A stretch of 37,013 bases of DNA, from the NCBI GenBank assembly GCA_040755795.1, contig JBFLXS010000005.1, positions 1 to 37,013 of the forward strand, given 5' to 3'. Under the pieces are notes generated by a model. It was not told the DNA's origin, did not search any database, and saw nothing but the letters and a program-made list of their open reading frames with translations. Position numbers and translations under genes: made by a program. Positions 8,929-18,067 of the stretch are shown here, piece after piece; position 1 is the first letter of the stretch; the number at the start of each line of letters is the position of its first letter. The stretch comes from a bacterium. GTDB taxonomy: Bacteria; UBA9089; CG2-30-40-21; SBAY01.

Positions 8929-10103
8929 TGTATGTAAAGGTTTATATATTTTCTTGTTGAATACTTGAAGTCTAATTGATCATTTTTTATAAAATTAAAT
9001 CTAATTGATCCATCTTTAATTCTTAATATTGCATCATAAATCATATTTGCCGTTTTTTCATTCAAAATAATGCCATTCATTCCAACCATTTCTGGACTCC
9101 CACCAGTATTAAATGTTATTACTGGAGTTTCACAACATAGTGCCTCTAAATTTGTTGTTGGATAATTATCTTCAAGAGTTGGATTGACATATACATCGGA
9201 TATAGAATAGAACTCTGCAAGTTCAATCGAATTTTCGGTTCGCTCAATTCCAATAACATTTTTTGGTAAAACTCTTATTTGAGATTTAGTCAAACCAATT
9301 ATTATTATCACTTCTGTATCTGAAATAATCTTAGAAAGTTCTATAAGGTATTTAAGTCCTTTACGCTTATCCCAGATGTTTGCAACACCTAAAATGATAA
9401 ATTTTTTTTGTATATTAAACCTTTCTCTTAGAGCTGAAACTCTTTTTGTAAATATAGAAGTATCAACACCATTGTTGATAACCATTTTGTTGTATTGTGA
9501 CAAAAAAGATTTATTTAATTCAAGATTCAGCCAGAGTGAAGGTGTCACTATAGTTAAGTTCTTTAGTCCGCTAAAAGTCTTTTTCTTCATTATGAAATTC
9601 TTTTCGGAATGATCTGTTAAACTTTTGGGGTATGATTTGATCTCTGGGCAATCATGACATTTAGTGTTCCATTTATCACAGTTAGCAAATGTATAATAGG
9701 CACAATGACCAGTAAAAGACCAACAATCATGTAAAGTCCATATGATTTTTCCATCGAAATTCTTTTTTAAATATTTAAATAGCAAATTGAAGTTTAGATA
9801 ATAACCATGAATATTATGCAAATGGATTACATCGGGTCTAATACTATCTATGTTTTTGATCATTTTTTTTGTTGAATGATGAGAGGATAATCCATGCATA
9901 TCAAATAATCTAGATAAGATTACATGAATGATGAATGAAATATTGTTTCCAAATTTTTTCACATTGTCTTGTTTGCTTTTCTTTCCGCGTCCATAAAAAA
10001 CATAACTTTCATACCCTTCTTGTTTCAAAAAATTATGGATATTAGCTGCAATTCTTCCAGTACTTCCTCTTCCAAATACAGAATTAATTTGAATAATTCG
10101 CAT
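8925..10103 (-). CDS. family 4 glycosyltransferase
   Basis: This GT-B enzyme has about 392 residues when started at ATG 10103 (MRIIQINSVFGRGSTGRIA), which has GGGGA 8 bases upstream; the ATG at 10118 would add five residues. The N-terminal domain has the glycine loop GRGSTGR and the motif around LHDCWSFTGHCAYYTFANC with further CDKW, CHDC and CPE residues. This cysteine-rich block is typical of one capsule/EPS GT4 subgroup. The C-terminal domain has LGVANIWDKRKGLKYLIEL and the donor-binding SDVYVNPTLEDNYPTTNLEAL segment. It ends in an ATGA overlap with the acyltransferase gene. Because it follows CapG directly, it may use UDP-L-FucNAc, but that is only inference. Confidence 0.9.
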   Translation of the reverse strand: MRIIQINSVFGRGSTGRIAANIHNFLKQEGYESYVFYGRGKKSKQDNVKKFGNNISFIIHVILSRLFDMHGLSSHHSTKKMIKNIDSIRPDVIHLHNIHGYYLNFNLLFKYLKKNFDGKIIWTLHDCWSFTGHCAYYTFANCDKWNTKCHDCPEIKSYPKSLTDHSEKNFIMKKKTFSGLKNLTIVTPSLWLNLELNKSFLSQYNKMVINNGVDTSIFTKRVSALRERFNIQKKFIILGVANIWDKRKGLKYLIELSKIISDTEVIIIIGLTKSQIRVLPKNVIGIERTENSIELAEFYSISDVYVNPTLEDNYPTTNLEALCCETPVITFNTGGSPEMVGMNGIILNEKTANMIYDAILRIKDGSIRFNFIKNDQLDFKYSTRKYINLYIQ

Positions 10104-10105
10104 AC

Positions 10106-11227
10106 TCACATTCCCCACACTTTAGCATTAATATAATCTATATAACTTACAATAATTCTCAGAATTTTATCTGAAACATTTGGTTTGCAGTAATCCTCAA
10201 CATCTATTAAAAAATTATCATTTTGTGTTTCAAGCAATCTTAAACCATTTAGTACTCTTTCTTTTTTTAACCCAACCATCATAACTACCGCTTCTTCCAT
10301 AGCTTCAGGTCTTTCATGTGCCTCTCTTATATTTAATGCCTTAAATTTTAGAATTGATGATTCTTCACTAATAGTCCCAGAATCACTTAACACTACTTTT
10401 GATTCAATTTGGAGTTTGTTATAATCAAAGAATCCAAGTGGTTTTAGATTTCTAATTAATGGATGAAAAACGATTTTCTTTGCATCAATCATCTTACGAG
10501 TACGTGGATGTGTAGAAAAAATTACTGGACATCGATATTCTTCAGCAATTGTATTTAATGTCTCAATTAAATGATAAAAATTATCAGAGTTTATATTTTC
10601 CTCCCTATGTGCTGATACTAAAAAATAATTTCCTTTTTCCAAACCTAGTCTTGATAAAATATCAGATTTGTCAATTTCATCCTTTTTATTCATTATAACT
10701 TCGTACATTGGGCTACCTGTTTTGATAATCCTATCTGCTGGAAACCCTTCTTTTAAAAGGTACTCCCGTGCAATGGAACTATATGTAAGGTTAATATCAG
10801 ATATATGATCCACAATTTTTCTGTTTGTTTCTTCAGGAACCCTTTGATCAAAACATCTATTACCAGCTTCCATATGAAAAATAGGAATATGATAACGTTT
10901 TGCAGCTAATGCAGATAAACAACTATTGGTATCACCCAATATCAAAAATGCATCAGGTCTCATTTCTTGTAGAATTGAGTCAATCTTAATTAGTATATTT
11001 CCAATAGTCTCTATTGATGTACCTGTTGCTGCATTAAGGAAATAATCTGGTTTCTTCAAACTGAAATCTTTGAAGAAAACTTCGTTAAGTTCATAATCAT
11101 AGTTTTGCCCAGTATGCACTAAAATATGTTCAATAATCGGTGAGTTATTCAGTTTTTGAATAACTGCAGAAAGTCTTATAATCTCAGGACGTGTACCGAC
11201 AACAGTCATAACTTTAATTTTTTTCAA
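10106..11227 (-). CDS. capG: UDP-L-FucNAc biosynthesis 2-epimerase (CapG/FnlC/WbjD)
   Basis: This enzyme catalyses the last step to UDP-N-acetyl-L-fucosamine, the C2 epimerisation of UDP-N-acetyl-L-pneumosamine. Family motifs are VMTVVGTRPEIIRLSAVI, LVHTGQNYDYELN, LGDTNSCL, HMEAGNRCFDQRVPEE and, near the C-terminus, LSDSGTISEESS. The first, fourth and last match the CapG/WbjD subgroup rather than plain WecB. I place the start at TTG 11227, giving 373 residues (LKKIKVMTVVG...). It has GGAGG nine bases upstream. The longer reading from 11296 adds 23 residues that lie inside capF and look spurious. The ribosome site sits within the last codons of capF, 4 bases before which the two genes nearly touch. 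It follows capE and capF in pathway order. Confidence 0.94.
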   Translation of the reverse strand: MKKIKVMTVVGTRPEIIRLSAVIQKLNNSPIIEHILVHTGQNYDYELNEVFFKDFSLKKPDYFLNAATGTSIETIGNILIKIDSILQEMRPDAFLILGDTNSCLSALAAKRYHIPIFHMEAGNRCFDQRVPEETNRKIVDHISDINLTYSSIAREYLLKEGFPADRIIKTGSPMYEVIMNKKDEIDKSDILSRLGLEKGNYFLVSAHREENINSDNFYHLIETLNTIAEEYRCPVIFSTHPRTRKMIDAKKIVFHPLIRNLKPLGFFDYNKLQIESKVVLSDSGTISEESSILKFKALNIREAHERPEAMEEAVVMMVGLKKERVLNGLRLLETQNDNFLIDVEDYCKPNVSDKILRIIVSYIDYINAKVWGM

Positions 11228-11231
11228 AATA

Positions 11232-12341
11232 TCATACCTCCATATAAAAAGTATCAGGGTATTCAGGGTTAAATTTTTCGTTAACCCAAATAACAATTAT
11301 CAAATCTTCACTACCAATATTTTCTATATTATGTGTATAACCTGGTGGGACATCAACCACTTGCAACTTATCACCACTGACACAATATTCAATAATGTCG
11401 CTTTCATCTACTTTACGAAAACGAATTATTCCTTTACCACTCACAACTAAGAATTTCTCATTCTTTGTGTTATGCCAATGATTTCCTTTAGTAATACTTG
11501 GCTTTGAAATGTTAATTGAAACTTGTCCTCTATCAGATGTTTTTATGAATTCTGTAAAAGATCCTCTAATATCAAAATTCATTTTTAAGTCATAAATAAA
11601 CTTATCTCTTGGCAAATAACTCAAATAGGTAGAGTATAATTTTTTGATGAATTCATCTTCTGTGTTAGGTATAGAAAGGTTTTCACGACTTGACTTAAAC
11701 TTATACAACAAATCAACGATTTCCTTTATACTAACACTATAAACTGGTTCTACATAACAGAAATAATCGTTCATGTTCTCTTTGCTGTTTAACGCACGCA
11801 ATAACTCTTTGACAAGATCATCTATATAAATTAAATTCATAACAACATTTTGATCGTTAATTTGAATTGGTAAATTATTAGCAATATTATACGAGAAAGT
11901 GGCGATTACACTGTTGTAATTCGGTTTACACCATTTTCCAAAAACATTAGGAAAACGATATACTAAAACTTTTACGTCATTTTCTATACTATAGGCTATA
12001 AGCAAATCTTCCCCTGCTTTTTTACTTATCCCATAGGGATTATCTAGAGTTGCTTGAATTGATGAAGATAACGTAATTGGACATCTGTTTTGATTCTTTT
12101 TTAATAAGTCCAATAAAACAGAAGTAAAGCCAAAGTTGCCTTCGAGAAACTCTTTTTGTTCCTTAGGACGATTCACCCCAGCTAAATGAAATATATAATC
12201 ACAGTCTTTAGTATATTTATCTAAATCTTGCAAAGAGGAATTCAGGTCATATTCGTAGATTTCTTTGTAACCTTGATTTTTAAGTTCAGCAATCAAATTT
12301 TTACCTATAAACCCTTTTGCTCCTGTAACGAGTATTTTCAT
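11232..12341 (-). CDS. capF: CapF: bifunctional epimerase/reductase of the UDP-L-FucNAc pathway
   Basis: This 369-residue enzyme has an N-terminal SDR domain (TGAKGFIGKNL, about residues 6-16; HLAGVNRPKEQKEF, about 52-65; SSSIQATLDNPYGISKKAGE, about 92-111, with the YxxxK pair). Its C-terminal cupin starts near residue 245 (DIRGSFTEFIKT). The cupin carries the metal ligands in GNHWHNTKNEKF, and the sequence ends with HNIENIGSEDLIIVIWVNE. In Staphylococcus aureus CapF the cupin does the C3 epimerisation and the SDR domain the NADPH-dependent C4 reduction of the CapE product. All visible motifs are intact. It lies 8 bases after capE. Confidence 0.96.
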   Translation of the reverse strand: MKILVTGAKGFIGKNLIAELKNQGYKEIYEYDLNSSLQDLDKYTKDCDYIFHLAGVNRPKEQKEFLEGNFGFTSVLLDLLKKNQNRCPITLSSSIQATLDNPYGISKKAGEDLLIAYSIENDVKVLVYRFPNVFGKWCKPNYNSVIATFSYNIANNLPIQINDQNVVMNLIYIDDLVKELLRALNSKENMNDYFCYVEPVYSVSIKEIVDLLYKFKSSRENLSIPNTEDEFIKKLYSTYLSYLPRDKFIYDLKMNFDIRGSFTEFIKTSDRGQVSINISKPSITKGNHWHNTKNEKFLVVSGKGIIRFRKVDESDIIEYCVSGDKLQVVDVPPGYTHNIENIGSEDLIIVIWVNEKFNPEYPDTFYMEV

Positions 12342-12349
12342 GGTTTCAC

Positions 12350-13345
12350 CTATTTGAACAAATCTAGTCTAAGTAGTAATTGTTTCATACCATCAAGATC
12401 CAATCTAGATGTATTGTGTGAGTGATATGAGTCGATTGAAACAATAGCACTACTGCCCTTATCAATAAACTTGTCATAGTTTAGATTTCTGTTATCTGCG
12501 GGAATCTTAAAAAAATCACCTAAATCTATTGATTTAATCATTTCTTCTTGAGTAACTAAAACCTCATAAAGTTTTTCTCCATGTCTAGTGCCAATGTATG
12601 CAGGTTGATTTTTACATTTTTTCAAATCTAGTATTGCCTTAGCAAGAACTTCAATTGTTGCTGCAGGTGCTTTTTGAACAAATAAGTCACCTTGCTGTCC
12701 ATGTTCAAATGCATAAAGTACTAAGTCAACAGCATCTTCTAATGTCATCATAAATCTTGTCATTTCAGGATTAGTTATCGTAATAGGTTTTTCTGCATCT
12801 ATTTGATCTAGAAATAGGGGTATGACTGATCCTCTTGATGCCATAACATTACCATACCTTGTTAAACATAAAATGGTGTTATTCTCAAGTAATTGTCTAG
12901 ATCTCGCTATAACATTCTTTTCCATTAAAGCTTTGCTCATGCCCATGGCATTAATGGGATAAGCAGCTTTATCAGTTGATAGGAAGATAGCTTTTTTGAC
13001 GCCATTTTTTATGCAAGCTGTTATCACATTATCACTACCAATAACGTTTGTTTTTACTGCTTCAATTGGATAAAATTCACAAGAAGGGACTTGTTTTAAT
13101 GCAGCCGCATGAAACATATAGTCGACTCCGATAAATGCGCCTTCTATCGAGTTATAGTCCCTAACATCACCCAAATAGAATTTTAGTTTGTCGCTATTAT
13201 AGTGCTTTCTCATATCTTCTTGCTTTTTTTCGTCTCGAGATAGTATACGAATTTCTTTTATATCAGAATCAAGAAAACGTTTAACTACTGCATTTCCAAA
13301 TGATCCTGTACCACCAGTAATCAACAATACTTTATTTTCGAACAT
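12350..13345 (-). CDS. capE: CapE/FnlA/WbjB: UDP-GlcNAc inverting 4,6-dehydratase (5-epimerase)
   Basis: This 331-residue short-chain dehydrogenase carries out the first step of UDP-L-FucNAc synthesis. The nucleotide loop TGGTGSFG is at residues 10-17. FHAAALKQVPSCE follows at about 78-90. The active site is STDKAAYPINAMGMSK (123-138), in which methionine 134 stands where a classical SDR has tyrosine, with lysine 138 conserved. This Met-for-Tyr change is a known property of CapE and not a defect. RYGNVMASRGSVIP and PAATIEVLAKA are also conserved. It overlaps the end of the WbuB-like gene by 14 bases and is followed by capF and capG, so the whole pathway is encoded together. Confidence 0.96.
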   Translation of the reverse strand: MFENKVLLITGGTGSFGNAVVKRFLDSDIKEIRILSRDEKKQEDMRKHYNSDKLKFYLGDVRDYNSIEGAFIGVDYMFHAAALKQVPSCEFYPIEAVKTNVIGSDNVITACIKNGVKKAIFLSTDKAAYPINAMGMSKALMEKNVIARSRQLLENNTILCLTRYGNVMASRGSVIPLFLDQIDAEKPITITNPEMTRFMMTLEDAVDLVLYAFEHGQQGDLFVQKAPAATIEVLAKAILDLKKCKNQPAYIGTRHGEKLYEVLVTQEEMIKSIDLGDFFKIPADNRNLNYDKFIDKGSSAIVSIDSYHSHNTSRLDLDGMKQLLLRLDLFK

Positions 13346-14522
13346 TTCTAGTCTCCTTTAATATTTTCTCAAGGTTAATCATGAATTTTTGTTTGTGAAA
13401 ATGACTAACATAGTAATCATTTGAATTCACTGAAAGTATATTATAATTGTTTTCAACAGTAAATGTAAGGATTGCAGAACTCAGTTTAATATAATCCTCT
13501 GCTGGAACTACAATACCAGAATTGGAATCTTCAATTATAGTTTTTATTTCTCCATTTGCTGCCGCTATAATTGGTTTACCAGCAGCCATATATGACTGTA
13601 CCTTACCAGGAAGTGTCATAGATATTTGTGAATCATTTTTCAGAGTGACTAACATTGCATCAGCGATTCCATAAAAATATGGCATCTCTTCAACTGGTTT
13701 TCTACCATACAAAATAACTTTTGATAGATTTAAAGTTTTAACTAATTTTTCTATTGTTGCAAACCTCGAACCAGTTCCTAAAATATGAAACACTATGTTT
13801 TTATATAACTTCAGTTCATTAGCAGCAAGAATAACAGTTTCCACAGATTGCATTTCTCCAATATTCCCTGCAAAGACAAAATTAAAAACATCATCAATTT
13901 TTTTAGATTTGCTCTGAATTCCAGAAAAAATCTCTTCAGCATATTGAGGTAAATAAACTATTTTTTTTGAACCTATTTGGAGAAATTTATCAACAAAGGA
14001 TTTTGATGTAACTGCAATTAGGTCGCACTCGTTATATATCTTTCTAGATATTTTATCAAATAATCTATAAATAATTGAATTGCGCTTAATATTCCCTGAG
14101 ACTAAACTTTCAGGCCATAAATCCAAACAATAGAGAACACTAGGAACATTATTCCGTTTTGAATAATTTAAACCCGGAATAGCTGAGATGACAGGAGAAA
14201 GTTGATTAATAAATACAATATCAAAGTTTGAAGGTAGTTTTCTGATATATCTTTTTGCATGAATAGGGAAACTAATATAGTTTAAAAATAAACTTATAGA
14301 ATTCTTTCCTCTAGGATAAATCTTAGTTCTTAAAACGGTAACTTTATTTATAATTTCAGATTTAAACTCATTATTGTAACCTTTAAATAATATACCTTCT
14401 GGATAATTTGGTTGTGCTGTGATTACTGTAACATCATGTCCTCTTATTACTAATGATTCACAAATGTCAGTTATTCTAAACTGTTCTGGGAAATAATATT
14501 GCGATATAACAAGTATTTTCAT
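13332..14522 (-). CDS. WbuB-like GT4 glycosyltransferase
   Basis: This 396-residue GT-B enzyme begins ILVISQYYFPEQFRITDI, followed by GHDVTVITAQPNYPEG. This combination is characteristic of WbuB and its relatives, which are regularly encoded beside the FnlA-FnlB-FnlC (CapE-F-G) enzymes and are thought to transfer L-FucNAc. The second half has FVFAGNIGEMQSVETVILAA (about residues 210-229), LYGRKPVEEMPYFYGIADAM (about 268-287) and the donor motif PGKVQSYMAAGKPIIAA. It overlaps the phosphoglycosyl transferase by 4 bases and capE by 14. Transfer of L-FucNAc to the primed lipid carrier is the most likely role, inferred from family association. Confidence 0.9.
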   Translation of the reverse strand: MKILVISQYYFPEQFRITDICESLVIRGHDVTVITAQPNYPEGILFKGYNNEFKSEIINKVTVLRTKIYPRGKNSISLFLNYISFPIHAKRYIRKLPSNFDIVFINQLSPVISAIPGLNYSKRNNVPSVLYCLDLWPESLVSGNIKRNSIIYRLFDKISRKIYNECDLIAVTSKSFVDKFLQIGSKKIVYLPQYAEEIFSGIQSKSKKIDDVFNFVFAGNIGEMQSVETVILAANELKLYKNIVFHILGTGSRFATIEKLVKTLNLSKVILYGRKPVEEMPYFYGIADAMLVTLKNDSQISMTLPGKVQSYMAAGKPIIAAANGEIKTIIEDSNSGIVVPAEDYIKLSSAILTFTVENNYNILSVNSNDYYVSHFHKQKFMINLEKILKETRNVRK

Positions 14523-15157
14523 TTTTCTAATTCCTTCACCTGTACTTCTTCATTTCTATTTTCTAAAACTCCGGTTCCACCCTCAACAACACCTTCTGAT
14601 TTAACGATGCTGATTATAGTACCAAAGAATATCTTAATATCTATCCACAAACTAATATGCTTAACGTAATATCCATCTAGTTTTGCTTTTTCTGAAATTG
14701 GCAATTCATCTCTTCCATGTATTTGTGCATACCCTGTTAAACCAGGATATAACTTATGTACATCAAATTTATCTCTTTCTTCTATAAGATCGTATTGATT
14801 CCACAAAGCTGGTCTTGGACCAATAATTGACATATCACCTTTTATTATATTGATAATTTGAGGTAACTCATCCAGACTTGTTTTTCTTAAGAATTTACCG
14901 ACTTTTGTAATCCACTTTTCAGGGTTTTCTAGCATATGTGTTGGAGTATCTTTAGGAGTGTCGATTCTCATGGTTCTAAATTTCAAGATATAAAAGTGTT
15001 TTTTATGTCTACCAATTCTTTTCTGTCTAAATAGTATTGGTCCTTTTGAGTCAAGTTTTATAAGGATTATTAATATAAGAAACAAAGGAGACAGGACTAT
15101 TAAGCCAATAAATGATAATACAAAATCATAAAATCTTTTGAATAATAAATAGATCAT
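14519..15157 (-). CDS. initiating sugar phosphotransferase (monotopic PGT, bacterial sugar transferase family)
   Basis: This 212-residue enzyme transfers a sugar-1-phosphate from a UDP-sugar to undecaprenyl phosphate and so starts the repeat unit. It has one N-terminal hydrophobic re-entrant helix (FYDFVLSFIGLIVLSPLFLILIILI, about residues 9-33), then the family motifs KLDSKGPILFRQKRIGR, FYILKFRTMR, LRKTSLDELPQ with the catalytic Asp-Glu pair, IIGPRP and YPGLTGYAQIHGRD. It lacks the long N-terminal membrane domain of WcaJ or WbaP and resembles the short PglC/WeeH/CapM group. It lies 7 bases after the epimerase gene and overlaps the WbuB-like gene by an ATGA junction. The priming sugar is unknown; a GlcNAc- or QuiNAc-type residue is plausible. 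Confidence 0.94.
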   Translation of the reverse strand: MIYLLFKRFYDFVLSFIGLIVLSPLFLILIILIKLDSKGPILFRQKRIGRHKKHFYILKFRTMRIDTPKDTPTHMLENPEKWITKVGKFLRKTSLDELPQIINIIKGDMSIIGPRPALWNQYDLIEERDKFDVHKLYPGLTGYAQIHGRDELPISEKAKLDGYYVKHISLWIDIKIFFGTIISIVKSEGVVEGGTGVLENRNEEVQVKELEK

Positions 15158-15164
15158 GGTTTAT

Positions 15165-16172
15165 CTATTCCTTCTTGTAATAACGTACATACCAATTTGT
15201 AAACTTCTGTAATCCATCTTTGATAGATGTTTTCGGTTTAAAACCAACTAATTCTTCTAATGCTTTTGTTGATGCGAACGTCTTATGTACATCACCAGGC
15301 TTAATCGGCTCAAATTCCTTTTTAAATTCAACTTTTTTGTGTAGTGTATTTGACAAACAGTCTTCTAAAGTACTTATAAAATACATGAGCTTTTCAGGAC
15401 TATTATTTCCAATATTAAGTACTCTATGTTGAGGTTTTTGATTTAAAGGTGGTGTATATAATACCTTTATAATACCTTCAACTATATCATCAACATAAGT
15501 GAAGTCGCGATACATATCATTCTCAAAATCACCATTATTAAAAATCTTTATAGATTCACCTTTAAAGTATTTATCAGTAAAACTGAAATATGCCATATCA
15601 GGTCTTCCCATTGGTCCATACACAGTAAAGAATCTTAAACCTGTAGATGGAATCCCATAGAGATGACTATAAGTGTGTGCCATTAGCTCATTACTTTTCT
15701 TAGTTGCTGCATATAATGATACTGGATGGTCAACAAAGTCAGTTTCTTCAAATGGAACTTTATGATTTGATCCATATACTGAACTACTCGATGCGTATAC
15801 TAAATGTTTTACTGGGTAGTTTCTGCATAACTCTAAAATATTATAAAATCCTATGATATTACTTTGAATATAAACATCTGGATTCTCAATGGAATATCTT
15901 ACTCCAGCTTGAGCAGCAAGATTTATTACATAATCAATCTTTGTTGATTTAAATAGTCTTTCCATTGAACTTTTATCGGAAATATCTATTTGATGAAAAG
16001 AAAATCCTTTTTTGCCTTCAAGAAGTGAAAGTCTTGTGTATTTTAGATTAACATCATAATAATCATTTAGATTATCTACACCAATGACTGTCTTACCTTC
16101 TTGTAATAATCTATCCGATAGATAAAAACCAATAAAACCTGCAGCACCTGTTACTAAATATGTTTCTGACAT
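15165..16172 (-). CDS. UDP-glucuronate 4-epimerase-type SDR (CapI/GAE family)
   Basis: This 335-residue extended SDR has the NAD loop GAAGFIG (residues 9-15), VIGVDNLNDYYDVNLK (about 29-44, the sequence typical of UDP-glucuronate epimerases), LAAQAGVRYSIENP, and the catalytic YAATK with tyrosine 154 and lysine 158. LRFFTVYGPMGRPDMAYF and NGDFENDMYRDFTYVDD continue the uronate-epimerase signature. It should interconvert UDP-GlcA and UDP-GalA. The UDP-glucose dehydrogenase encoded 8 bases upstream supplies its substrate. Cytoplasmic. A UDP-glucose 4-epimerase (GalE) activity is the main alternative but the motifs favour the glucuronate form. Confidence 0.92.
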   Translation of the reverse strand: MSETYLVTGAAGFIGFYLSDRLLQEGKTVIGVDNLNDYYDVNLKYTRLSLLEGKKGFSFHQIDISDKSSMERLFKSTKIDYVINLAAQAGVRYSIENPDVYIQSNIIGFYNILELCRNYPVKHLVYASSSSVYGSNHKVPFEETDFVDHPVSLYAATKKSNELMAHTYSHLYGIPSTGLRFFTVYGPMGRPDMAYFSFTDKYFKGESIKIFNNGDFENDMYRDFTYVDDIVEGIIKVLYTPPLNQKPQHRVLNIGNNSPEKLMYFISTLEDCLSNTLHKKVEFKKEFEPIKPGDVHKTFASTKALEELVGFKPKTSIKDGLQKFTNWYVRYYKKE

Positions 16173-16180
16173 AAATGCAC

Positions 16181-17347
16181 CTAATCTCTATTAAATAGGT
16201 CTCTCGTATAGACCTTATCTTTAACTACTTCTAATTCCTTATAAAATCTATTTGATACTATAACATCAGATACCTTAATAAATTCATTAAAATCTCTTTC
16301 GACTCTCGATCCAAAGAAATCATCATCTTTAATCACAGGTTCAAATACTATGACTTGAATACCTTTAGCTTTAATGCGCTTCATTACACCCTGAATAGAT
16401 GATTGTCTATAGTTATCAGAATTACTTTTCATGACTAAACGATAGATTCCAACTACTTTAGGTTTCTTCAAAAGAATCATATCAGCTATATGATCTTTTC
16501 TAGTTCTATTTGCATCAACAATAGATGTCATAATATTTTGTGGGACATCTTTATAGTTTGCTAATAGTTGTTTTGTATCTTTTGGCAAACAATATCCGCC
16601 ATATCCGAATGATGGGTTGTTATAATGACTACCTATTCTTGGATCTAGTCCAACACCCTCAATAATTTCTTTTGAATCTAATCCTCTAATTTCTGCATAA
16701 GTGTCTAGTTCATTAAAGAATGCTACTCTTAATGCCAGATATGTATTAGAGAACAGTTTAATAGCTTCTGCTTCTGTTGATCCGGTATATAAAATTGGGA
16801 CATCTTTTTTAATTGCACCTTCTAATAAAAGATGTGCAAATGTTTTAGCATCTTCAGTATGATCTCCTACAACAATACGTGAAGGATATAAATTATCATA
16901 AAGTGCTTTACCTTCTCTTAAAAACTCTGGAGAAAACATAATTTTTAAATTGGGATGTTTCTTTTGTTGTTCTAGGGTGTATCCTACAGGAATTGTTGAT
17001 TTAATAATGATTACTGCTTTAGGATTATACTTTGATACATCATTGATGACACTATCAACAGTTGAAGTGTCAAAGTAGTTTAAGTTAGGATCATAATTTG
17101 TTGGAGTAGCAACTACAACAAATGATGCATTTTTATATGTTTCTTCCTTGTCTAACGTAGCTTTTAAATTAATATGTTTGTTTTTCAAGTAGTCTTCAAG
17201 TTCTACGTCAATGATAGGTGAAACTCTACTATTGACCATATCAACTTTTTCTTTAATCACGTCTAATGCAACAACTTCATGATGTTGAGCAAATAACACT
17301 GCATTGGATAAACCTACATATCCTGTTCCTATTACAGCAATTTTCAT
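16181..17347 (-). CDS. ugd: UDP-glucose 6-dehydrogenase
   Basis: This 388-residue enzyme oxidises UDP-glucose to UDP-glucuronate with two NAD+. The N-terminal Rossmann loop is GTGYVG (residues 8-12 region). [20 protein letters not shown] (about 138-157) and the helix with [24 protein letters not shown] follow. The catalytic cysteine is C253 in [15 protein letters not shown]. The length matches the short Ugd group (UdgA/TuaD/CpsK-like). It lies 15 bases after the regulator gene and just ahead of the UDP-glucuronate epimerase, forming a uronic acid supply pair. It has an ATG start with a GGAGGATCTAAT ribosome site. Confidence 0.95.
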   Translation of the reverse strand: MKIAVIGTGYVGLSNAVLFAQHHEVVALDVIKEKVDMVNSRVSPIIDVELEDYLKNKHINLKATLDKEETYKNASFVVVATPTNYDPNLNYFDTSTVDSVINDVSKYNPKAVIIIKSTIPVGYTLEQQKKHPNLKIMFSPEFLREGKALYDNLYPSRIVVGDHTEDAKTFAHLLLEGAIKKDVPILYTGSTEAEAIKLFSNTYLALRVAFFNELDTYAEIRGLDSKEIIEGVGLDPRIGSHYNNPSFGYGGYCLPKDTKQLLANYKDVPQNIMTSIVDANRTRKDHIADMILLKKPKVVGIYRLVMKSNSDNYRQSSIQGVMKRIKAKGIQVIVFEPVIKDDDFFGSRVERDFNEFIKVSDVIVSNRFYKELEVVKDKVYTRDLFNRD

Positions 17348-17362
17348 TATTAGATCCTCCGT

Positions 17363-17983
17363 TTAATCAAAAAATTGAATAATTTGTTTTTTTGGATAAT
17401 CAATCTTAACTAAATTATTATGGATGGTTTCATGATGTTTATAGCTAGATATCATAATGCCATCATGATTGTATTTGCTTAATTCGTCTAGTGTGATGAT
17501 AGGTATGTTTACAAGCTTATCACCCACTCTAACTTTGTTATCATCAATAACAGCTACTACTTCTAAAGGTATTTGATTATCATCATTCATCACTTGCAAC
17601 ATAATCTCAGCTACTTCACCGGCACCATAGAGTATTATCTTTTTAAATCCTTTATCAATGATTTGATTTAAGAAACTGATGATATTGTCCTTAGCTTGTA
17701 TATAGATGTTGTTAGATGATTTTAGGTACCAGATATTGAGTAGTTTTCTTCTTTCGCTACCCTTCTTAGTGACAAAATACTCCACTGTTTTGGTAGAGTG
17801 TTTTTTTCTGTTTATCAGCTTACTTTTTTCATAGATATTAATATAATCGTTCACCATAGAAACAGCAATGCCAATAGCTTTGCTCATTTCTCTTTGAGTG
17901 ATATTAGGATTTTTCTCAATCATGTCTAATATCATATACTCTTTGTATAAAACTGTTGGTTTAAAGAATTGATTGTCACTCAA
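17363..17983 (-). CDS. winged-helix regulator fused to a PglD-like Rossmann domain
   Basis: This 206-residue protein heads the polysaccharide operon. Residues about 10-80 form a winged helix-turn-helix (PNITQREMSKAIGIAVSMVNDYI is the recognition part). Residues about 108-206 look like a nucleotide-sugar/CoA-binding Rossmann domain (KKIILYGAGEVAEIML, then VVAVIDDNKVRVGDKLVNIPII, then DGIMISSY), as found in PglD and in the middle of CapD-type enzymes. The start is TTG at 17983 with GGTGGA six bases upstream. The in-frame codon pattern upstream has no alternative. It probably controls the operon in response to a sugar nucleotide or a related metabolite; the effector is inference. Similar wHTH-Rossmann proteins are known at the head of EPS clusters. 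Confidence 0.85.
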   Translation of the reverse strand: MSDNQFFKPTVLYKEYMILDMIEKNPNITQREMSKAIGIAVSMVNDYINIYEKSKLINRKKHSTKTVEYFVTKKGSERRKLLNIWYLKSSNNIYIQAKDNIISFLNQIIDKGFKKIILYGAGEVAEIMLQVMNDDNQIPLEVVAVIDDNKVRVGDKLVNIPIITLDELSKYNHDGIMISSYKHHETIHNNLVKIDYPKKQIIQFFD

Positions 17984-18022
17984 GTTTATCCACCATCCAT
18001 TGTTCGATTATTGAATAATTTT

Positions 18023-18051
18023 ATTCTACATCATTTATTTATCAATTACAA
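18023..18051 (-). promoter_or_regulatory. predicted sigma-A promoter of the polysaccharide operon
   Basis: On the minus strand TTGTAA (18046-18051) and TAGAAT (18023-18028) are separated by exactly 17 bases. Transcription would start near 18016, leaving a leader of about 33 bases before the TTG start of the regulator gene. Confidence 0.55.
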
Positions 18052-18055
18052 GGTT

Positions 18056-18067
18056 AATTACGTAATT
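18056..18067. promoter_or_regulatory. 12-bp perfect palindrome, possible operator
   Basis: AATTACGTAATT is a perfect 12-base palindrome starting 5 bases upstream of the predicted -35 element. Its place just ahead of a promoter that first transcribes a winged-helix regulator suggests an autoregulatory site. No binding evidence is available. Confidence 0.35.

Noticed and set aside
11228-11296. Longer CapG reading with 23 extra N-terminal residues
   Set aside because: The extension lies in capF, has no family similarity, and a GGAGG site fits the TTG start at 11227.
214-17983. Use of TGA as tryptophan (Mycoplasma code)
   Set aside because: TGA ends several genes exactly at family-typical lengths (for example at 1308 and 8925), and tryptophan is encoded by TGG.
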